Assembly (NCBI GenBank): GCA_020849295.1
Contig: JADLGN010000012.1
Location: forward strand, 1-64,000
Length of the DNA stretch: 64,000 bases
From: Bacteroidia bacterium
GTDB lineage: Bacteria; Bacteroidota; Bacteroidia; NS11-12g; UBA9320
Direction of reading: 5' to 3'
Of the stretch, positions 28,763 to 36,933 are shown piece after piece. Positions within the stretch are counted from its first letter, which is position 1; each line of letters opens with the position of its first letter. Position numbers and translations under genes: made by a program. The notes below the pieces were generated by a model, which was not told where the DNA came from, made no database searches, and worked only from the letters and a program-made list of their open reading frames with translations.

Positions 28763-31141
28763 TTATCTTATTATGATAAAACTTTGAGATAACAATTTGT
28801 AATTATCACTAACAACTGAGATATGATAATTCCCAGGAGCAAAATTGCAAGTATCTATTTTACTTTGATTTTTTGTATCACTGATTTTTGTCTTGTAAAC
28901 TGATTTACCGTAACTATCAAAAATTTCAAGTTCTGTATTAGAAATTGTGTTTTCACATTCTATTGTAAGAGTTTGGTCAACTGGGTTTGGGTAAACTTTA
29001 ATTTTTTTACTTCGCAATGGTTGATTAAACCCTGAACTTGGATTTTTGCCTTTTAATCCAAATGTATATTCTCCTTTTTTTAGTTCATTAATGATAAAAT
29101 TTCCTTTTTTATCGGTTTTGCCACCGGTATTTTTTACAATATTATTTTCTATTTGCCAGTAACTTACAGCATTTGGTCTATATAGCAATACTAAACTATC
29201 TTCACTCTGATTTTGTAACAGTTTGTTATCGAGCCAGCCACTTGTATATGAAGTTAGCTTGCTTCCATCATAATTAATGGTTGCTTTGGCTTTGAATGAG
29301 GGAGAAAAAATACCGTCAACTTTCCAGAATCTTTCTTTTGAGATAATAATATCAGGAATATTCAGGAAGTATTCATCGGGATAATTCCAATGATGTTCTA
29401 CTCTTATTAATGTAGAATCATTATTTTCAGTTATATTCAAATTAATCATTGCATTCTCAAATGAATGAGTTCCCGATGTTTCTGTAATTAATAAATCATC
29501 AGAAATTGCATCAGATAGTTTACCTTCTAAATCAAAACAAATAAATTCAGGTTTTAAATTTGAATTTATCTTTAAATTTTGCTGTTTACCAAGTAAAACA
29601 TTAAATACTTCTTTTTTAAATTTTTTATCAAATACATAGATTTCACAAGGGATAGAATCGTAATTGTGATTGCCAAATCTATTTCGGCTTTTATAATTCA
29701 AATTAATTTCCCATAAGTTATTTTTATTTTCAATTGTATAATTATAGGTAGTAAAATGGCAAAATCCAGTATCTGTAATCATCTGCCTTAAAAAATTTGC
29801 TTGAATACCGTATTTGCTGAAATGATTAATAAAATTTTCGGTATTTACATTTGAATATTTATATAACTCCATAAAAGTTTGGCAGGCATTCTTAAAATTT
29901 TCATCACTCATAGCACTTCTTATGCTATGAACAATGTCAGCTCCTTTTTTATATACATGGCTGCCATACGTATTTTGATGACTTACATTGCTTATTGCTG
30001 TAGGCACACCGTCTTTTAAATGTGTAAACTGCAAAACTTCTTTATGCAATTTATCAATGTAATTTTTATATGCTTGTTTGCCATAAACTATTTCAGTAAA
30101 CAAAGCTTCAGAATAGCTTGCCCAACCTTCGTTTAGCCACATATCACTTGCATTCATACAAGTTGTATTATTACCCCACCAATTATGGCTAAGTTCGTGT
30201 GTCATTAAAGTTTCAAAATTAAGAGATCCATCTGCCGCACTTACAGGATATGCAATATTACATGAATGTTCCATAGCTCCACTATTAAATGGCACAAGAC
30301 TGTACCCTACTCTTTCAAATCTGAATTTACCATAATAATTTTCGAAAATTTCAACTGCCTTAGCAAGGTTTTTAAATGATGTTTTCAATTTTGCTGTATC
30401 ATTAGCTAATGCTGCAAGCATTACAGGAATGGTTGTACTTTTGCCAAAAATATCATATCTGATAAATTTATATGGTGCTACTGCTACAGAAGCGAGATAA
30501 GTATTTATTGGTATTTTATGCTCCCAGTTCCACAAAGTTGAATTGTCAGGCATTTGCAAAGTATCTACAAATTCTCCCCCACATGCGGCAGAATATCCTC
30601 TGGGAACTTTTACTGAATATTTATATATTGCTTTATCCAAAAAATTATCAATACAAGGGAACCACACCCTGCCGTAATTGTGCGGATTTGATGTAAAAGC
30701 AACACCGAGATTAAAAGCATATTCTCCACTGAAGTAAAAACCTCCCCATGACTGATCTTTCACAGGATTTCCATGATAATAAATTTTTACTTCGGCTTTA
30801 TAATTTAGGCTTTTATTTATTGAAATAATTGTATCATTATGTTCAAAATTTACTTTAATAAAATTTCCAATAAGCGAATCTTTGTAAAAAACGCTATCAA
30901 CTTTAAGCTTTAAAAGCATAAATTTAATTTTACTTACTTTATAATTTTTAGTAGGTTGGCATTTAATAATAGCTTCGCCATAAAGTTTTTGTGATTTAAA
31001 TTGAGATAAATCAATATTCAGGTTATAATTTAAAACATCTATACTGTCTGTGATTGATGCTTTTAGTTCAAGAGTAATACAAAAAACAATTATTATTAAG
31101 TGAAATAATTTATGTATAAATTTGAGAAATTTTATATTCAT
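28763..31141 (-). CDS. M1-family aminopeptidase with T9SS type A tail
   Basis: A 792-residue exported zinc metallopeptidase. The signal peptide covers about 1-29. The beta-rich N-terminal domain is followed by a GAMEN-like motif (GAMEHS, 288-293), the zinc site HELSH at 315-319 and the third ligand E338 (WLNEGWAS). The middle to late region is beta-rich, and the last 80 residues are a T9SS type A sorting domain (KVYPNPVDQTLTIE ... GNYHISVVSDN). It should remove N-terminal residues from peptides at the cell surface or outside. The start codon lies only 3 bases from that of the divergent PKD protein. Confidence 0.94.
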   Translation of the reverse strand: MNIKFLKFIHKLFHLIIIVFCITLELKASITDSIDVLNYNLNIDLSQFKSQKLYGEAIIKCQPTKNYKVSKIKFMLLKLKVDSVFYKDSLIGNFIKVNFEHNDTIISINKSLNYKAEVKIYYHGNPVKDQSWGGFYFSGEYAFNLGVAFTSNPHNYGRVWFPCIDNFLDKAIYKYSVKVPRGYSAACGGEFVDTLQMPDNSTLWNWEHKIPINTYLASVAVAPYKFIRYDIFGKSTTIPVMLAALANDTAKLKTSFKNLAKAVEIFENYYGKFRFERVGYSLVPFNSGAMEHSCNIAYPVSAADGSLNFETLMTHELSHNWWGNNTTCMNASDMWLNEGWASYSEALFTEIVYGKQAYKNYIDKLHKEVLQFTHLKDGVPTAISNVSHQNTYGSHVYKKGADIVHSIRSAMSDENFKNACQTFMELYKYSNVNTENFINHFSKYGIQANFLRQMITDTGFCHFTTYNYTIENKNNLWEINLNYKSRNRFGNHNYDSIPCEIYVFDKKFKKEVFNVLLGKQQNLKINSNLKPEFICFDLEGKLSDAISDDLLITETSGTHSFENAMINLNITENNDSTLIRVEHHWNYPDEYFLNIPDIIISKERFWKVDGIFSPSFKAKATINYDGSKLTSYTSGWLDNKLLQNQSEDSLVLLYRPNAVSYWQIENNIVKNTGGKTDKKGNFIINELKKGEYTFGLKGKNPSSGFNQPLRSKKIKVYPNPVDQTLTIECENTISNTELEIFDSYGKSVYKTKISDTKNQSKIDTCNFAPGNYHISVVSDNYKLLSQSFIIIR

Positions 31142-31144
31142 TTA

Positions 31145-32524
31145 ATGAAAAAGTACAAATACAAAATTATCATAATTATTCAATTTGTGTTTTGGGCAAA
31201 TATCAATTTTGCACAAATTACAATTTCATCATCAGAAACACCTTCAGCAAACGATACAATAAGATACAGCACGGTTCAAATGGCACAAGGTGTTGATTTT
31301 AAAACAAGCGGAGCAAACAAATCATGGAATTTTACAAGCTTAAATGCAAATTCACAGGATATATATGAATTTAAAAACTCTACCTCAACTCCATATATTT
31401 TCAATTTCGGACTTGGGGCAATTGGTTTAAAAATGGCTGATTCACTTGGCTCCGGCCAAATGGGATTAAAGGATATTTATAATTTTTTTAAAAAATCAAC
31501 AGGTAAATGGGAAGCCATTGGGATAGGTTTTAAACTTAGCGTTCTTCCTTTGCCTCAAGCCGGAAAATACACAAATAATGATGAAATTTATCAATTTCCT
31601 CTAAATTTTAACGATAAAGACAGTTCAAGTTTTTATTTAAATATTCCACTTACAGCATATACTTTTTCAATAGGAAATTTTTATCGTTGGGGAAACAGAG
31701 TTAATTATGTAGATGGATGGGGCAAAATTTCAACCCCTTATAAATCTGACGTAGAATGTTTAAGAATAAAATCTGTAATAACTGAGATTGATTCATTTGC
31801 AATTTCTTTGAGTGGACAAGCTCCAATCAATTTTGCTTTTCCAAATGATAGGATTGAGTATAAATGGTTAGTTAAAAATGAAAAAATTCCAATGCTTGAA
31901 GTTGTAGGAAGCGAAATAGGTGGAAATTTTGTGGCTAGAGAAATAAAATACAGAGATAAATACAGAGTTATTTACAACCCACTTGCACCAGTTGCTGATT
32001 TTGAAGCTGACGACATTACTCCCGAAACAGGGCAAATTGTTAATTTTACCGATAAAAGTACAAACAATCCGATTTCTTATGACTGGGTAATATCCCCTTC
32101 AAATTATACTTTTGAAACAGGCACAAGCAATACATCAAAAAATCCGAAAGTTAAATTTAATGCTGCTTCAAAATACACAGTAAAATTAACAGCAACAAAC
32201 ATAGCAGGGAAAAACACCACTACAAAAACTGAATATATTACAGTAAATAATAATGCAACAATTAAGCAAATTCCAAATTTATTAATTAAGGCTTATCCTA
32301 ACCCCGCAAATAATATAATAAACTTTGAAGCACCCGAATTTAAAAACAATTATTTTAAAGTTTTTGTATTTGATATAAAAGCAAATAATGTAATTTCATT
32401 AGATTACTCTTGCAGTAATAATAATATAAGTATTGAAACCGTTAATTTGCCAAACGGGCAATATACAGCCGTTATAGCTAATCATAAGTCAGTATATTTT
32501 TCAGTATTTAATGTTGTAAAATAA
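31145..32524 (+). CDS. PKD-domain secreted protein, T9SS type A
   Basis: About 459 residues from the ATG at 31145; the frame extends to 31112, but the Met chosen begins a normal signal peptide (KKYKYKIIIIIQFVFWANINFAQ). Residues 25-290 form an uncharacterised beta-rich region seen in many Bacteroidota secreted proteins. A PKD domain follows (DFEADDITPETGQIVNFTDKS ... YTVKLTATNIAGKNT, about 293-375). The end is a T9SS type A domain (AYPNPANNIINFE ... GQYTAVIANH). No enzyme motif is seen, so a structural or binding role at the surface is inferred. It converges with the receiver gene, 4 bases apart. Confidence 0.88.
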   Translation: MKKYKYKIIIIIQFVFWANINFAQITISSSETPSANDTIRYSTVQMAQGVDFKTSGANKSWNFTSLNANSQDIYEFKNSTSTPYIFNFGLGAIGLKMADSLGSGQMGLKDIYNFFKKSTGKWEAIGIGFKLSVLPLPQAGKYTNNDEIYQFPLNFNDKDSSSFYLNIPLTAYTFSIGNFYRWGNRVNYVDGWGKISTPYKSDVECLRIKSVITEIDSFAISLSGQAPINFAFPNDRIEYKWLVKNEKIPMLEVVGSEIGGNFVAREIKYRDKYRVIYNPLAPVADFEADDITPETGQIVNFTDKSTNNPISYDWVISPSNYTFETGTSNTSKNPKVKFNAASKYTVKLTATNIAGKNTTTKTEYITVNNNATIKQIPNLLIKAYPNPANNIINFEAPEFKNNYFKVFVFDIKANNVISLDYSCSNNNISIETVNLPNGQYTAVIANHKSVYFSVFNVVK

Positions 32525-32528
32525 GGGA

Positions 32529-32933
32529 TCAATTTAAAATCCCGCAATCTTTTAAGACTCTTGTTAATTCGTTAACTTGAAGAGGTTTATTAAGAAAACA
32601 TAGAACTTGTGGACTTTCTTTTGATTTTTCTATATCTCCTTCATCAATAGAAGACGATACAATAATAATTTTGGTGTTTTGTGTTTTATTTCTTGGCAAC
32701 TTATTGAAGTTATGTATAAATTCGAAACCATTGGTAACGGGCATGTGAATATCTAATAAAAGAATATCAGGCATTTCTTCAACTTTGCAATTTTCCAAAA
32801 AATTAATAGCATCATCAGCAAAACAAAAAGAAGAAATATTATGTGTAAAATTTTCACTTTCTATAAATTTTTGCTGAAGAAACAAATCAAACTCATTATC
32901 ATCAATAATCATTATTGAAAGAGTTGTGTTCAT
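32529..32933 (-). CDS. Stand-alone receiver-domain response regulator
   Basis: A 134-residue CheY-like receiver with no output domain: acidic pair DD at 11-12, phosphoacceptor D61 (ILLLDIHMP), switch Ser in IIIVSSS and Lys in FLNKPLQV. It is of the type found after hybrid kinases in Bacteroidota (N-terminus SIMIIDDNEFDLFLQQKF). It is the last gene of the five-gene minus-strand operon, and its ATG adjoins the stop of the receiver-kinase gene with no gap. It most likely serves as a phosphate acceptor or sink for the two kinases upstream and acts by protein contact. Confidence 0.93.
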   Translation of the reverse strand: MNTTLSIMIIDDNEFDLFLQQKFIESENFTHNISSFCFADDAINFLENCKVEEMPDILLLDIHMPVTNGFEFIHNFNKLPRNKTQNTKIIIVSSSIDEGDIEKSKESPQVLCFLNKPLQVNELTRVLKDCGILN

Positions 32934-34040
32934 TTATGACGAAGATTGGTTTTTATATTGCAATATTTTATTGGGGAAAAGTATTTCAAATGTAGTTCCT
33001 TCATTTAAAACTGATGAAACTTTTATATCTCCTCCTACTTTATTTAATGATTCTTTTACAATAAATAATCCTAAACCTGAACCTTGTTTTTTATTTGTTA
33101 GCTGTGCACGATAAAACATTTGAAATATCTTATCAAGATGTTCAGATTCAATGCCAATTCCTGTATCGCTAATAGTTATATAAACCATATCGGGTTCAAT
33201 GTTTAATTTTATCTTTACAATATGTTTTTCTCTTTCAGGATGTCTGTATTTAATAGCATTTCCAATAATATTATTTAAAACAACCTTAAGACGGAAGGCA
33301 TCGCCGGCAAATTCACTATTAGATACATTTTCAATAATAAATTCAGTATTTTTATCCTGATTTTTCAACATTTCTACTATATCAGAAACTATTTCGTTTA
33401 TATCGGCTTTTTCTAATTGCTCTTGTGATCGCGAATTTTGATAATATTCAATTATACTTTTTACATACTTGTCGAGTTTATTTACACTTCCTTCTATAAT
33501 ATTAAAATATTCGTGGTTTGTTGTTTCATCCATTTTTGCAAGTTGCACAATACCAAGAATAGACATAAGCGGCGAACGCAAATCGTGAGAAACACTATAA
33601 ATAAATCTGTTTAATTCATCATTGGTTTTTTGCAATTCTTCATTGGTCAATTTCAGTTCTTGTCCCTTGTAATAAAGATCACAGCAATTTTCTAAAATTA
33701 ATCTCAATTTATCCCAGTCCCAAGGTTTTTGTATGTATTTGTTAACTCTTCCTCTGTTAATAGCATCAATAACCAGATTGATATCTGAATGACCGGTAAT
33801 TAAAAGCCTTATCGAATCAGGATTTGATTCAATTGTTTTTTCTAGAAATTCAACACCACTCATTACCGGCATACGCTGGTCTGTTACAATTATCTGAATA
33901 GGATGCTCGGCAAGTAGCTTAATTGCTTCATCAGGCATAGAAGCAGTAATAATTTCATAATCTTTTCTAAAAAATGATCTAAATGCAAGCAAATTATTTT
34001 CTTCATCATCTAGATATAAAATTTTTATTTTTTCACTCAT
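32934..34040 (-). CDS. Receiver-histidine kinase hybrid
   Basis: A 368-residue soluble protein with a receiver first and a kinase after it. The receiver (1-118) has D54 in IIVTDQRMP and the LITGHSDI ... YIQKPWDW signature shared with RpfG-like receivers. A coiled-coil linker follows (about 120-145), then HisKA with H152 (YSVSHDLRSPLMS), and the ATPase boxes N (NIIGNAIKYRHPE), G1 (SDTGIGI) and G2 (GSGLGLFIVKESL). No membrane segment is present, so it should be driven by phosphotransfer from another kinase; the 7TMR kinase gene 9 bases upstream is the obvious source. Its receiver is a close paralogue of the divergent gene at 39471. Confidence 0.93.
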   Translation of the reverse strand: MSEKIKILYLDDEENNLLAFRSFFRKDYEIITASMPDEAIKLLAEHPIQIIVTDQRMPVMSGVEFLEKTIESNPDSIRLLITGHSDINLVIDAINRGRVNKYIQKPWDWDKLRLILENCCDLYYKGQELKLTNEELQKTNDELNRFIYSVSHDLRSPLMSILGIVQLAKMDETTNHEYFNIIEGSVNKLDKYVKSIIEYYQNSRSQEQLEKADINEIVSDIVEMLKNQDKNTEFIIENVSNSEFAGDAFRLKVVLNNIIGNAIKYRHPEREKHIVKIKLNIEPDMVYITISDTGIGIESEHLDKIFQMFYRAQLTNKKQGSGLGLFIVKESLNKVGGDIKVSSVLNEGTTFEILFPNKILQYKNQSSS

Positions 34041-34049
34041 ATATTATTT

Positions 34050-36230
34050 TTATGCTATACTCGCTTCAGTAGGTTTATGTTGTAATTTCAAGTTTAATAC
34101 AATAGTAATTTTTGTACCATTACCCGGTTCTGAATCAATTTCAATTTTTGCATTATGGCTTTCAATTATTCCAAACACTATTGACATACCCAGTCCTGTA
34201 CCTTCTCCAACATCTTTTGTTGTAAAAAACGGATCGAAAATTTTGTCTTTTACTTCCTGAGTCATACCCATTCCTGTATCAATACACTCTACATACACAT
34301 GTTCTCCTTTTAAATATGAGTTAATTGTAAGTTTATGTTGTTCACGTTCATTATATTTTGCCATTGCCTGAATAGCATTATTAAACACATTCATAAATAC
34401 CTGATTAAGTTTTCCCGGATAACATTCTACCAAAGGAAGTTCGCCAAGATTAAGTTCTACTTCAATATTTGGAGGAGTAGTACTTCTTAATATTACTAAC
34501 GTAGATTCAATACCTTTATTAATGTCTGCTTCCTTAAAATCACTTTCATCCAAATGAGAGAAATTTTTTAAACCCTTTACAATCTCTGCTGTTCGTTTTG
34601 CACCATCTTCAATACCATTCATTAAAGTTGAAATTTCAGTTTTTAGATAGTCAAGGTCTATCTCTTTTTTGAAGTTTTCTATTTCTTTGAGTTTATTCTC
34701 TAAATTTTCTTCGTCAGGTTTTATTGATTCGTACTTACCTATCAAATCAAGAACATCATTAATATCCATATTTAATGGGCGAATATTTGCACTTACAAAA
34801 TTTATCGGATTATTTATTTCGTGTGCTATACCAGCAGTAAGCTGACCAAGTGAAGCCATTTTTTCTACAGATACTAGTTGTGATTGAGTTTCCTTAAGAT
34901 TTTTAAGTGTTACTTGAAGGTCGGTGTTTGTTTTTGCAAGCTCTTCGGTTCTTTCTTCTACTTTTTGTTCTAACATTATTTTTTGTTCGGTAATTAACTT
35001 GCGATTCTCTTCTAAAGCATGTAATGCTTCCAGTTGAGATTTTTCTTTTTCTTTTTTCAAAATATTTATTCTATCAGCAAGTGCAAATGATAGTAAGATT
35101 ACCTCTGCCCCTGAACCAAAGTGCATAGTGTAACGAGTAAAATTGTTATATGCCAATAATTCGAAATCTTTTAAAACATATATACAAACTCCAAGTAAAA
35201 ATATTGACCAACCAACCAAAAAGAAACGAGCCTCTTGATTACCTTGTCTGTATGTTTTAATTGCAAATATTAACATAAAAACAGAAATGGCTGTTGCTGT
35301 AAGTTCCATTATCTGAAAACTCAAGCTAAAATGTCCAGTAAAACTCAATATAATAGAAGTTGCATAAGGAATTATAAATAAATTTGAATAAAGATAAACT
35401 TTATAATTTAATGTTTTAAGGTGTAAAAATTCCTTAAAAAATTCGAGCCCTGCCAATCCAACAAGTGAAGGAAATAAAAATGGACTGTATGTAGCAAGCC
35501 AAGGTGTATTTGGCCATAAAAACTGAAATGGTAATCCCTGAAGACTTGTTTGTGTAAGTAAAATTAATATAATATATATAGTATAAATTAAATAACTTTT
35601 ATCTCTAACTATTCCAAAAATAAACAGATTATATAAAATCATCACAAGCATTATCCCAATGTAAATGCCCGATGCCACATTTTTATTAGATACAATTTTA
35701 AATGCAGATATGGTAGTGCCGACTGTAAGAGGAATTTGCATATTTTCCTTGCATCTAAGTTCAATATAACATGTTTTTTCTGTACCTTTTGGAATTTTTA
35801 TATCGTATAAATATTCAGGGGTAAGATATTTTCGTAGATGAAACACTTGATATTCCCCCATTTTGTTTCCTTTCCATTTTTGAGTTTCATCATCAAAAAC
35901 ATAAAAACTCACTTCGTCAATTATAGGCTGATTGAGCTGAATTATCAGATTTTCAAAATTTGATTCATTTTTAATAATTACTTTTAGCCAAACAGTGGAT
36001 GAGGTAATACCAAAGTTTGGTACATTTTTTTTGCTTTTTTCAAATTTATCAGATTTTGAAATTTCGTTTATACTGAGTTTATTGGTTTTATCGTGTAATA
36101 TAAACAATTCTTTACCTAATTGTAAATTATAATTCTCATCTTTATAAACAGCTTGAGCTTTTATTGAAAAATTAATAAATAATAAGCATGTAATTATAAT
36201 AAGTTTTGATATTTTATTTAAACTATTCAT
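34050..36230 (-). CDS. 7TMR-DISM sensor histidine kinase
   Basis: A 726-residue membrane kinase. The signal peptide (about 1-26) is followed by an extracytoplasmic 7TMR-DISMED2-type beta domain (about 30-175), then seven transmembrane helices (about 186-390), a coiled coil (390-455), HisKA with H470 (LTAGIAHEINNPINFV) and an HATPase domain (NAIQAMAKYN; GMGMTQEVKDKIFDPFFTTK; EGTGLGMSIVFGI). DISM receptors are thought to sense small diffusible ligands through the extracellular domain. It lies 1 base downstream of the acyltransferase gene and 9 bases ahead of the receiver-kinase hybrid. This suggests that it senses a molecule linked to the two enzymes encoded upstream; that link is inference. 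Confidence 0.92.
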   Translation of the reverse strand: MNSLNKISKLIIITCLLFINFSIKAQAVYKDENYNLQLGKELFILHDKTNKLSINEISKSDKFEKSKKNVPNFGITSSTVWLKVIIKNESNFENLIIQLNQPIIDEVSFYVFDDETQKWKGNKMGEYQVFHLRKYLTPEYLYDIKIPKGTEKTCYIELRCKENMQIPLTVGTTISAFKIVSNKNVASGIYIGIMLVMILYNLFIFGIVRDKSYLIYTIYIILILLTQTSLQGLPFQFLWPNTPWLATYSPFLFPSLVGLAGLEFFKEFLHLKTLNYKVYLYSNLFIIPYATSIILSFTGHFSLSFQIMELTATAISVFMLIFAIKTYRQGNQEARFFLVGWSIFLLGVCIYVLKDFELLAYNNFTRYTMHFGSGAEVILLSFALADRINILKKEKEKSQLEALHALEENRKLITEQKIMLEQKVEERTEELAKTNTDLQVTLKNLKETQSQLVSVEKMASLGQLTAGIAHEINNPINFVSANIRPLNMDINDVLDLIGKYESIKPDEENLENKLKEIENFKKEIDLDYLKTEISTLMNGIEDGAKRTAEIVKGLKNFSHLDESDFKEADINKGIESTLVILRSTTPPNIEVELNLGELPLVECYPGKLNQVFMNVFNNAIQAMAKYNEREQHKLTINSYLKGEHVYVECIDTGMGMTQEVKDKIFDPFFTTKDVGEGTGLGMSIVFGIIESHNAKIEIDSEPGNGTKITIVLNLKLQHKPTEASIA

Positions 36231-36231
36231 T

Positions 36232-36933
36232 CTATTTTTTGGGTAATATTAAATTATATTGTATTTCAATCTTTTCTTTTGTTCCTTGTTCCACGGTAAG
36301 TTGTTCTGGATATTCACGCAATGATTGCATTCTCATTTTATCATATTCATCAGCAGTAGAAAGTGTAGAAGCATTCATAATTCCAAGCACACGGGCAATG
36401 TAATTTTCGTTAGGGTATTGAAATTCACCTTTTACACCCAGCGAATCATCAACAACAAATCCTACTTTTTTAAACATTTCAAGAGTGTACTCTGCACAAA
36501 TACCAACCAGAGTTTCAAAATCTAATTGATTAGCCATAGAAATACCGGCTCTTGTTAGTAATACACTAATACCAATACCTGCTACCCGTTTTGCATTCCA
36601 TAATGCACACAATTCTCCTACACCGCCATTTTCTCTGTATTTTTTTACTATGTCATGTATGCGTGGGTCCATTTTGCTTATAGCTTTCTCTACCGGCAAC
36701 CAATTTTGCTCATCAGATTTCTGAACTCTAATTCCTCCCACCACTTCCATATCAGGATATATTTCTGCAACAATTCCATATATATTCGGATTTTTCATCC
36801 ACTCATCATTATTGGTTGTAATGTTGGTTATTCCATAATCTTTCAAAACAGAAACATGACCATCCCTGTATCTGATGCAGGTATCAGGCTCATCTATTGC
36901 TCTGAATGCTCTAAAGAGTAACCTTTCGCTCAT
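36232..36933 (-). CDS. GNAT-fold N-acyltransferase-like protein
   Basis: A 233-residue cytoplasmic protein that I assign to the GNAT fold by pattern, not by a close named relative. The N-terminal segment (RAIDEPDTCIRYRDGHVSVLKDYG) resembles the opening helix of LuxI/FeeM-type acyl synthases. The central strand VVGGIRV (about 65-71) and the segment GELCALWNAKRVAGIGIS (about 106-123) match the GNAT beta4 and acyl-CoA/ACP pyrophosphate-loop region, although the consensus R/Q-x-x-G-x-G/A is only approximate. The start shares one base with the stop of the E1/nitroreductase gene (TAATG), which is tight translational coupling. It probably acylates an amine made or bound by that partner. It could instead be a GNAT-fold protein without catalysis. 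Confidence 0.7.
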   Translation of the reverse strand: MSERLLFRAFRAIDEPDTCIRYRDGHVSVLKDYGITNITTNNDEWMKNPNIYGIVAEIYPDMEVVGGIRVQKSDEQNWLPVEKAISKMDPRIHDIVKKYRENGGVGELCALWNAKRVAGIGISVLLTRAGISMANQLDFETLVGICAEYTLEMFKKVGFVVDDSLGVKGEFQYPNENYIARVLGIMNASTLSTADEYDKMRMQSLREYPEQLTVEQGTKEKIEIQYNLILPKK

